NCBI GenBank assembly: GCA_027484835.1 | Contig: JAIXSF010000175.1 | Location: 1 to 42,185, forward strand | Source: Rhizobiaceae bacterium | GTDB taxonomy: Bacteria; Pseudomonadota; Alphaproteobacteria; Rhizobiales; Rhizobiaceae | Length of the DNA: 42,185 bases | Reading direction: 5' to 3' | Shown here: in pieces, positions 24,647 through 31,883 of the stretch | Position numbering within the stretch: position 1 is the first letter of the stretch | Layout of the letters: every line of letters begins with the position of its first letter | Made by a program: the position numbers and the translations under genes | Notes under the pieces: generated by a model | What the model saw: only the letters and a program-made list of their open reading frames with translations | What the model was told of the DNA's origin: nothing | The model's database searches: none

Positions 24647-26092
24647 TTAGGCCTCGAACACCTTGCCGAGGGCCGCGTAGCGCACGGGATCGGCACCCTT
24701 GATCCGCATGGCGAAGATCATGCCGCCGAGGCCGACAAGCGCCACGATCAGCGGGAAGCTGTCGACGACGATGTTCGACGCGCCGGCCAGCAGCTCGAGA
24801 TTGGAGATGACCAGTCCGAGCGCACCGACGAGACCGACAAAGGCGACGGCAGGGGCGATGAGGGTCTGCCAGAGACCATGCCCATGGCTGTTCTTGCGGA
24901 AGTAAAGGATGACGGCGATGCACACCACCGCCTGCACGGTGAGGATGCCGATGACCGTCAGCGCCGACATGTACGAGAAGACGACGGCGAACGGGTCCTG
25001 TCCGGCCAGTGCGAAGGCGATGATCACGAGTGCTGCCGAGGCAGACTGCAACATGCCGGCGACATAGGGCGAGCCATGAACCGCATGAACCTTGCCCAGC
25101 GCACGGGCCGCGAGACCTTCGCGTCCAAGCGCGAAGAAGTAGCGATTGAGCGTGTTGTGGAAGGAGAGCACGCAGGCAAACAGGCTGGTGATCAGAAGCA
25201 GGTTCATGGTGGTGGCCGACCATGCACCGAGCACATCTGTCGCGGCACCGAAATAGAAGGCGTCGAGCGACGCGGCAGCCGTTTCCTGCACCTTGGATGG
25301 GCCGTAGTGGAGCCCGATCGTCCAGGTAGAGAAGGCATAGAAGACAGCGATCAGCAGAACAGAGATGTAGGTTGCCCGGGGGATCGTCTTTTCCGGACGG
25401 TCGACCTCTTCGGCAAAGATCGCCGTTGCCTCGAAACCGATGAAGGATCCGACGACGAAGACCAAGGTCACGCCAAGGCCCGCACTGAAGACGGTGGAGG
25501 GCTCGAACGAGGTCAGGTTGATGCCTTCAGGTCCGCCACCGGCGACCAGAATGGCGACATTGAGCAGGAGCAGGATGACGATTTCCGCCACCATGCAGAC
25601 GCCGAGGATCGCACCTGAGAAGGCGATGTTGCGCTGACCGGCCAGATGCACCAGCACCAGGAAGCCGAGCGACCAGGCATACCAGGGCAGGTCGACCCCA
25701 AACTCGGCCATCATGTTGTGGGTGAAGAGGCCGAGCAGACCATAGACCGCGATCTGGACGGAGCTGTAGGTCAACAGCGCGATGAAGGCACCACCCACGC
25801 CGGCCGGCTTGCCGATCCCTTGCGTGATGTAGGTGTAAAAGGCACCTGCCCCGCCGACGTGCCGGCTCATCGTGGTGAAGCCGACCGAAAAGATCAGGTA
25901 GAGCAAGCCGGCAAGTACAAAGGCCCCGGGAACCCCGGCACCGTTGCCGAAAGCGAATGCCGGCGGCGTCGCGCCGACGACAGCAGTCAGCGGCGCAGCG
26001 GCCGCAACAACGAAGAAGATGATGTGGGCAATGCCCACGGAATTCCTGGCCAGCCGTCCTGTGGACGCCGGCGCACTCTTGGCGACAGTCAT
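24647..26092 (-). CDS. APC-superfamily amino acid/amine permease
   Basis: 481 residues, about 12 hydrophobic segments. The first helix region IIFFVVAAAAPLTAVVGATP and GFEATAIFAEEVDRPEKTIPRA in the middle are characteristic of APC transporters (the latter is the conserved loop after helix 6). It most likely imports an amino acid or biogenic amine for the oxidation genes downstream. GAGGGG precedes ATG 26092. It is divergent from the AraC regulator with a 120-bp AT-rich intergenic region that should hold both promoters. Confidence 0.87.
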   Translation of the reverse strand: MTVAKSAPASTGRLARNSVGIAHIIFFVVAAAAPLTAVVGATPPAFAFGNGAGVPGAFVLAGLLYLIFSVGFTTMSRHVGGAGAFYTYITQGIGKPAGVGGAFIALLTYSSVQIAVYGLLGLFTHNMMAEFGVDLPWYAWSLGFLVLVHLAGQRNIAFSGAILGVCMVAEIVILLLLNVAILVAGGGPEGINLTSFEPSTVFSAGLGVTLVFVVGSFIGFEATAIFAEEVDRPEKTIPRATYISVLLIAVFYAFSTWTIGLHYGPSKVQETAAASLDAFYFGAATDVLGAWSATTMNLLLITSLFACVLSFHNTLNRYFFALGREGLAARALGKVHAVHGSPYVAGMLQSASAALVIIAFALAGQDPFAVVFSYMSALTVIGILTVQAVVCIAVILYFRKNSHGHGLWQTLIAPAVAFVGLVGALGLVISNLELLAGASNIVVDSFPLIVALVGLGGMIFAMRIKGADPVRYAALGKVFEA

Positions 26093-26212
26093 GTGAACCC
26101 CTCACGGTTTCTTTGTTTATTGTTAAGAAAGATGAGAGAGAGCCTGCGACTTGGACATTGCCATATGTGACATTTATTTGATAATTTATGCCAAACAATG
26201 GGGAAATCGGCC

Positions 26213-27277
26213 ATGTCCAGGAGCGCAGTGCAGACCGGCGGGCGACAATCCGTCACCTATATCCGCGTCGCGGCACTGACCCCATTCATCGAGCATCTCC
26301 AGAATGCGGGCGTTTCGCCCGCCAACTTGCTCGATCGACATGCCATCTCGTCGAGCCAACTCGGCGATCCCTATGCATTGATCCCCCTCCACCACTTCGT
26401 CGCCTTTCTGGAAGATGCAGCAGCGGCGACAGGCGATGATGCCTTCGGTGCGAAGCTCGGCGCCCACCTCAAGCCGGCCGATATCGGCCCCATGGGCATC
26501 CTGTTCTCCGTCTCTCCGACCAGTCACATCGCCCTCCAACGGATTGCCCGCCTCGCCAATTCGCTGCAGGGCGCGACCAATTCCGGGGTCGTGGAAGAAG
26601 ACGGAACGCTCACCTGGAGCTATGCCTTGACCGATCGCACCATCTGGCCACGCAGGCAGGATGCGGAATATTCCATGGCAGCGACCTGCGAGTTGGTGCG
26701 ATCCTGCTTTCGCGCCAACCTCAACCCGCTCGAAGTGCATTTCGAGCACGAGCGTCCGGCAAAGATCGAGCCGTTGAAGCGCATATTCCGGGCACCGATC
26801 CTGTTTTCGCAGTCCAGCAATCGGCTGATATATGATGTCGAGGAGACCGACCGCGTCTATCGCAGCGAAGACAAATTCCTCATTGCCACGCTGGAACGCC
26901 ACCTCGCCGACCTGATCAGCGAGATGAAGCCAGAGGACGGGGTCTCGGAGAAGGTTACCTTCCTCATCCAGCTCTATCTTGGCCGTCGCCCTGTCACGAC
27001 GACATTTCTCGCCCAGGAACTGGGCATGAGCCTGCGCACGCTGCAACGACGCCTCGACGACGAGGGAACGTCGGTCCGCGCCTTGATGCGCAAGCACCGG
27101 TCAGAACTCGCCGCCGGCCTTCTTGAGCGTCCGGATACCCGTGCAGCCAACGTCGCACTGGCACTCGGCTATGCCGATGGCGCCGCCTTCTCGCGCGCGT
27201 TCAAGGATTGGACCGGACAATCGCCTCGTGAAGCAAGACCGCACCGATCGCGAAAGCGGCAGCTGTCAGAAGACTGA
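26213..27277 (+). CDS. AraC-family regulator (arabinose-binding-like N-terminal domain)
   Basis: 354 residues. The N-terminal part (about 20-205) is of the OruR/ArgR-like AraC subgroup seen with amino-acid and amine catabolic genes (IPLHHFVAFLEDAAAATGDDAFGAKLG). The C-terminal HTH pair is at about 245-345, with TTFLAQELGMSLRTLQRRLDDEG and VALALGYADGAAFSRAFKDWTG. ATG 26213 follows GGGGAAA with 6-nt spacing; ATG 26198 is in frame but lacks a site. Divergent orientation suggests it activates the permease-OCD-RidA-oxidase genes in response to their substrate. Confidence 0.87.
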   Translation: MSRSAVQTGGRQSVTYIRVAALTPFIEHLQNAGVSPANLLDRHAISSSQLGDPYALIPLHHFVAFLEDAAAATGDDAFGAKLGAHLKPADIGPMGILFSVSPTSHIALQRIARLANSLQGATNSGVVEEDGTLTWSYALTDRTIWPRRQDAEYSMAATCELVRSCFRANLNPLEVHFEHERPAKIEPLKRIFRAPILFSQSSNRLIYDVEETDRVYRSEDKFLIATLERHLADLISEMKPEDGVSEKVTFLIQLYLGRRPVTTTFLAQELGMSLRTLQRRLDDEGTSVRALMRKHRSELAAGLLERPDTRAANVALALGYADGAAFSRAFKDWTGQSPREARPHRSRKRQLSED

Positions 27278-27304
27278 CGATATTCTGGAAGGGGCGCCAG
27301 CGGC

Positions 27305-28450
27305 GTGCAATCTGGGTTCTGGACAGACACGGAAGAGGCGGCTAGGAGCCGAGCCCTGAAACTGCGCTTCAGCAGGGACCTGAGACGCAAAGGAATAGAA
27401 CTCGTGGCGACCAGGCGCATATGGCAGGCGGCAGGCTTCGGCCCGGCCACTCTCTTCCTCGCATTGCAACTTTTTGTTGCTTCTGCAGCGGCGCTCGGAC
27501 TCGCCAAGCTCTTTGGTCTTGCCAATCCCTTCTGGGCCGCAATGCCCGTCTGGGTGGTCCACCAGGCTTTCAGGGAAGATCTTCTGGGACGTGCTGCGTT
27601 GCGGATTGTCGGAACGCTTTTCGGCGCGGCATTGTCACTGGGTCTGATTTTCATCGACCCACCTCAGGTAGTGATGATTCTCTGCCTGTCCGGGTTCATC
27701 GGCGCCTGTGCGGCACTTGCCTTCCGCATCGGCACCACGCGAAGCTACGGCGCCTTCATGGCCGCGATCACGATGCTCGTTGTCGTGCTGCCATTCCTAT
27801 CCAGCCTGCCACACGACGCAGTTGCAACTCCGGTCGCACTCGCCGTCGATCGCATCTTCTGCACGATCCTCGGTGTTGTTTGCGTCGCGGCCGTGACCGT
27901 GTTCTTTACCCCCGCGCGCGGTGCCCGTCTTGGCCGCCAGCCGCATGGCCGCACCCGAACGGCCGGTCTCAAGCGCTTTCTGATCTGTGGTGGAGCGACC
28001 TTGGCAGCGGGCATCACGACTGCAAGCTTCGCCAGTTTCCCCGTCCTTGCCTTCGGGATGACCCTGGTTGTCTACACGCTGATCATGTCGAGTGCACCGG
28101 ACCCGAGACCGATACACCGCAGCCTTCTGCCCGGTGTCGCAATCGGCGTCATCAGCGGGATCCTGTACCACACGGCAAGCTACATGCTGCTCGCCGAAGC
28201 GCCCGTGCTGCTCGTCGTGGTTACGGCCCTTTTCCTGGCTGCAGGGGCAATGCTTCGGGCACACCCGGCGACGCAGGGCATGGGCCTCGACGCCAACATG
28301 TGCTTCCTTCTGGTGGCAGAGGTTGGCACCTGGCGCCATGGGATCTCCGATGTCGCCCTCGGAGGATTGGCCATGCTGGCGGCCGCTGCCTTGGCGCGGT
28401 TGCTCGTCCGCAGCGGAATTCTCCGCGACTTCGAGACCGGCCAGGCCTGA
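27305..28450 (+). CDS. FUSC-family membrane protein
   Basis: 381 residues with about ten hydrophobic helices in two groups of five, separated by a basic loop (ARGARLGRQPHGRTRTAG, about 200-217). This two-bundle layout and the motif FWAAMPVWVVHQAFREDLLGRAALRIVGTLFGA are FUSC-like (aromatic acid exporter/YccC type). Plausible role: efflux of an aromatic acid, stress relief. The GTG at 27305 follows GGAAGGGG by about 10 nt; an internal GTG at 27404 would remove the cytosolic leader. It follows the AraC gene by 27 bp, so it may be co-transcribed. Confidence 0.75.
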   Translation: MQSGFWTDTEEAARSRALKLRFSRDLRRKGIELVATRRIWQAAGFGPATLFLALQLFVASAAALGLAKLFGLANPFWAAMPVWVVHQAFREDLLGRAALRIVGTLFGAALSLGLIFIDPPQVVMILCLSGFIGACAALAFRIGTTRSYGAFMAAITMLVVVLPFLSSLPHDAVATPVALAVDRIFCTILGVVCVAAVTVFFTPARGARLGRQPHGRTRTAGLKRFLICGGATLAAGITTASFASFPVLAFGMTLVVYTLIMSSAPDPRPIHRSLLPGVAIGVISGILYHTASYMLLAEAPVLLVVVTALFLAAGAMLRAHPATQGMGLDANMCFLLVAEVGTWRHGISDVALGGLAMLAAAALARLLVRSGILRDFETGQA

Positions 28451-28480
28451 GCCCGCGATCAAGTCAGTCCGGAGCGGGCT
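28450..28480. terminator. Possible hairpin between FUSC and GNAT genes
   Basis: AGCCCGC (28450-28456) and GCGGGCT (28474-28480) can form a 7-bp stem with a 17-nt loop between the convergent stops. The loop is long and no T run follows, so support is weak. Confidence 0.3.
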
Positions 28481-28527
28481 ACCGAGCACCGAGGGCCGAC
28501 GCTGGGACGAATGGCTGGCGTCAGGCG

Positions 28528-29076
28528 CTACCCGGTCTCGGAGACCCGCATTGACTCCCACTCGCTTCGCAACATGGCGTATTGCATCGTGTTCTCGTAC
28601 ACGGGCACGCCATCTCCGTCCTTTCGGAACGAGACGAATTCGAGAAAAAGCCCTTCCCGTCGCATACCCAGCCGCTCGCAAAGCCGCTGCGAAGGGACAT
28701 TGTCGTCTTCCACATAAGCATAAAGCCTGCGCGCATTCGCGGTCGTGAAAAGAAACGCAAACAGGGCACGGGCAGCCTCAGAGGCATATCCGTGACCGCC
28801 AAACGCCGGATTGAAATTCCAGCCGACGGAGAACGTATCGTCCTCCCGCATGGCGAACAGATCTCCGATCAATTGGCCCGTATCTCTGAGGCAGACGGCG
28901 ATGTACTCGTCGCTGTCCTGACGTTTACGCGCTTCAGCCTCGGCTTGCTCCAGATCATCGAGCTGGAGAGATAGAAAACAGCTGACTGCCGGTTCCTTGA
29001 GATAGGCGAGGAGATCGGCTGCATCACCCACGCTAAAATTCCGCAGCACCAGGCGCGGTGTTTCGATCATATCCAT
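28528..29076 (-). CDS. GNAT-family N-acetyltransferase (RimJ/RimL type)
   Basis: 182 residues. ETPRLVLRNFSVGDAADL is the usual start of RimJ/RimL-like acetyltransferases; GWNFNPAFGGHGYASEAARALFAF contains the acetyl-CoA pyrophosphate loop (GGHGYA, the Q/RxxGxG/A motif equivalent), and ARRLYAYVEDDNVPSQRLCERLGMRREG is the conserved end. ATG 29076 has GGAGA 8 nt upstream (TTG 29091 also possible). Substrate unknown. The 277 bp upstream to 29353 shows no gene or strong signal. Confidence 0.85.
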   Translation of the reverse strand: MDMIETPRLVLRNFSVGDAADLLAYLKEPAVSCFLSLQLDDLEQAEAEARKRQDSDEYIAVCLRDTGQLIGDLFAMREDDTFSVGWNFNPAFGGHGYASEAARALFAFLFTTANARRLYAYVEDDNVPSQRLCERLGMRREGLFLEFVSFRKDGDGVPVYENTMQYAMLRSEWESMRVSETG

Positions 29077-29353
29077 CGGAGCAGTCTCCAAACCTACAGC
29101 GTCTCATAGGTCCATCTACCGCAAGACCGTGCCCGAAACTGCAGTGCGTTGGCGAAAAAACAGACCTGGAGATTTGAAACAGGGATCTGGCGGAAGGGTA
29201 AAGCTCCAAGCCTCGGATATCCTTTTCCCGCCGTGAGCCACCGATATAGAGATCACCGGTTCGGCGAACAACTCCGCAGTCCCTGCATGAACGTTTTGGT
29301 CAACCATCCGGCAGAGCCCAGATGGTCTGCCAAGCGCCCGGACCAGACCGCAT

Positions 29354-30490
29354 CTAGAGGATCCGGCGTTGGCCGATCAGATCCGCCACTGCAGTCCAGA
29401 GGTGATAGAGCGAACTTGCGGGAATGGTCCGGGAAATCGGAAGGTCGTCCGTATCAAGACAGTCGTGCCAGCACCCGGCTGGTGCTCCCGTCATATAACT
29501 CTTCATGATCGCAGAGGCCAGGTGATCTGCCTCCGCCAGATAACCCGGAGATCCGCAGCACTGGTCGAGCGCCAGAAATGCCTTCAGCATTTCCACCTGG
29601 GGCCAGAGCCGACGCGTCGGGCTGATTGGCTTGGTGGCCGACACGACATCCGCCATGAAGGGCGACCCTTTGGTCCGCCCGATTTCAAGCGCGGTTGACA
29701 AGAGGCTCAGGCAGATCCTGGTGTGGTCACTACTCACCAGGCTATCGTGACGCTTCGTCAGCCAGACCCACTCGCACATGTGCCCCGGTTCCAGCCGATC
29801 CGAGCCGTATCGATCTTCCAGTTCCCAGCGGGGGCCGAAGAACTCGTGCAACGGGCCTCTCGGCCCGACGAGGAAATGCGAGCGCAGCAGCCCGAAGGTT
29901 CTGACTTCGGACCGCGCATGGCCGGGAGTACGATTGTTTTCGCACAAGGCCAGGGCCGCTTCGAGGTAGTGCATGTGCGGGTTTTGCCGCCGTGGCAGTG
30001 TGCCCTCACTGTCTTCCGCCCAGCCGCCGAAAGGATCGGCAAGCGTCCGGTCGATGGCGAGCACCGTCTGCTTGATCAGATGCCTGTATGTTTCCTTACC
30101 CGTGGCCGTCAGCAGCCAGGAGAGCGCGAGCAGGACGCAGGCGTTGTCGTAGAGATCGCGAACGGGATCGGTGAGGATCTCTGTGTGGCGATCGAAGGCT
30201 CTACCATAACCGCCACGCTTGCCACCCACCCAAGCGATGCGGTGCAGATTGGAGAAGGCTCTCTCGGCCATGGCAAGCGCCCCGGACGGAGCCACACCGA
30301 GATGCGACGCATGGGCATGAACATAAATCTGCCGGGCCACAGTGCGCGTTCGGACCCGGCCGTCTTTCTGGGGTGAGCCATCGAGTTCCAGATGTTCGAC
30401 GAACTGTCCGCAGTTGTCGTCGAAGGCGGATGTCGACCAGATCGGCAGGATCTGCTTCAAAAAATGGGAGCCGAGCTGGTTAAGGCTCAC
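29354..30490 (-). CDS. AGE-family epimerase/isomerase (N-acylglucosamine 2-epimerase fold)
   Basis: 378 residues with the (alpha/alpha)6-barrel pattern of the AGE superfamily: ARQIYVHAHASHLG, DLYDNACVLLALSWLL, NPHMHYLEAALALCE (with a catalytic-type His), EPGHMCEWVWL (second His) and RLWPQVEMLKAFLAL. Members interconvert mannose/glucose/fructose or act on mannobiose at the reducing end. It is the last gene of the GT4-GH130-AGE cassette, 40 bp after GH130, which favours mannose or a mannosyl disaccharide. The start is GTG 30490 with no strong ribosome site; no better one is in frame. Confidence 0.8.
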   Translation of the reverse strand: MSLNQLGSHFLKQILPIWSTSAFDDNCGQFVEHLELDGSPQKDGRVRTRTVARQIYVHAHASHLGVAPSGALAMAERAFSNLHRIAWVGGKRGGYGRAFDRHTEILTDPVRDLYDNACVLLALSWLLTATGKETYRHLIKQTVLAIDRTLADPFGGWAEDSEGTLPRRQNPHMHYLEAALALCENNRTPGHARSEVRTFGLLRSHFLVGPRGPLHEFFGPRWELEDRYGSDRLEPGHMCEWVWLTKRHDSLVSSDHTRICLSLLSTALEIGRTKGSPFMADVVSATKPISPTRRLWPQVEMLKAFLALDQCCGSPGYLAEADHLASAIMKSYMTGAPAGCWHDCLDTDDLPISRTIPASSLYHLWTAVADLIGQRRIL

Positions 30491-30530
30491 GATGCGACAT
30501 TCTGGCTCTGCACGGGCGGGTTCAGCACCA

Positions 30531-31844
30531 TCAAGATGGCATCCCCGTTGGATGCATCGACTGCAGCAACCGGCTGATCTTCATCGTGGTGAAGTTGGAA
30601 TAGCTATCCGAGACGGCATACGGCAAGGCGATCAGATCGCCGTGACGCATCGCCCCGCACGAATAGACGACATTCGGAACATAACCCTCCCGCTCCGTCG
30701 GTTCCGGCTGCAGCAAAGGTTCGACCGTGCGCGACAGGATGATGCTGGGGTCGTGCTTGTCGAGCAAGGTCACGCCAATGGCATAGCGGCGCATAGGCCC
30801 GACCCCGTGGGTGAACAGCAGCCAGCCCTCGTCAATCTCCACCGGCGATCCGCAATTGCCGATCTGAACGAATTGCCAGGCGAATTCCGGCTTCATCAGA
30901 AGCTGCCCCTCATCCCAATGATGCAGATCGTCGGAATAGAGCAGGAAGAGGTTCTCGCTGTCCTGGCGGGCAATCATCGCATAGCGGCCATTGATGCGCC
31001 GGGGAAACAGCGCCATGCCCTTGTTGCGGGCAGCCGGTCCTCTGAGAGGCGTCAGCGTGAAGTTCAGGAAGTCGGTCGTTTCGAGAAGTTCGGAGCGGAT
31101 GGATGATCCGCTGTAGGCCGTATAGGTCGCAAAGTAGATCGTCTTTCCCTGGTCTTCGAAGGCGACGAAACGGGCGTCCTCGATGCCGTTCGATTGCGCC
31201 TCGGTCACCGGAAAGATCACCCGCTCACTGAGCTCGCTCTCGGCCTTGAAGCTCAGCCCGATGCAGCCGGCAGGTGCCAAGCCGTCACTGACATGGATGT
31301 CGGGCAGGCCCGCCAGATGTGTCGGGGTGTCGATAGTCACGGCCCCATGGGGATCGATGATGCCCGAACGAAAGGTTAGGGACGATATATGTCCCTCGCC
31401 GACCGCCCTCAGACTGATGATCACCCGGCAACTGCCGTCCTCGATACCGGACTGATCCGGATGGGGCACGATGCTTGGATTGAAGAGCGCCGCGGATTCG
31501 AACGAATACTCGTTCATGAAGTAGGCACCGACGAGCTGCCGCTCCTGCTGGCTGAAGCGCTGGTGATGCTGGAAGGCGTCCTCCATGGCATCGGCCCGAA
31601 GTTCGAACTGCCGCAGCAGATTGCGGTGACGTCCGTCGAAGTTCGCGAGGATATCGCGCAGCTGGTTGGCGGTTGCCGCCGGATCGAGCGACAACACGCG
31701 ATCCACGATTTCGTTGGCCCGCGTCTTGTCGCGCGGGTTGAGATGCCGTGGCTCGGTCGACGGCTTGAAGGGACGGACGATGACCCGTGTGGGGTCAGGC
31801 TTCAGATAGAGGGCCTGCCGGTTGAGTAGGCTTGAATGGGGCAA
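30531..31844 (-). CDS. GH130-type beta-mannoside phosphorylase/glycosidase
   Basis: 437 residues, five-bladed beta-propeller family GH130. Visible landmarks: ALFNPSIV (about 119-126), NGIEDARFVAF with the likely catalytic Asp D223, NKGMALFPRRINGRYAMI with basic residues near 275-283 that in phosphorylases help bind phosphate, and GSPVEIDEGWLLFTHGVG. An N-terminal helical extension of about 100 residues precedes the propeller. Known members phosphorolyse beta-1,2- or beta-1,4-mannosides to mannose 1-phosphate. The gene lies between a glycosyltransferase and an epimerase, suggesting turnover of a mannose-containing glycan. Phosphorylase versus hydrolase activity cannot be decided by eye. Confidence 0.8.
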   Translation of the reverse strand: MPHSSLLNRQALYLKPDPTRVIVRPFKPSTEPRHLNPRDKTRANEIVDRVLSLDPAATANQLRDILANFDGRHRNLLRQFELRADAMEDAFQHHQRFSQQERQLVGAYFMNEYSFESAALFNPSIVPHPDQSGIEDGSCRVIISLRAVGEGHISSLTFRSGIIDPHGAVTIDTPTHLAGLPDIHVSDGLAPAGCIGLSFKAESELSERVIFPVTEAQSNGIEDARFVAFEDQGKTIYFATYTAYSGSSIRSELLETTDFLNFTLTPLRGPAARNKGMALFPRRINGRYAMIARQDSENLFLLYSDDLHHWDEGQLLMKPEFAWQFVQIGNCGSPVEIDEGWLLFTHGVGPMRRYAIGVTLLDKHDPSIILSRTVEPLLQPEPTEREGYVPNVVYSCGAMRHGDLIALPYAVSDSYSNFTTMKISRLLQSMHPTGMPS

Positions 31845-31883
31845 GGATGATCCCTTCGAGGGTTCTGGGAATGAGAAAGCGGC

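Noticed and set aside
29324-29349. Inverted repeat GGTCTG/CAGACC after the AGE gene
   Set aside because: Six-bp stem with 14-nt loop and no U-tract in the direction of transcription; not convincing as a terminator.
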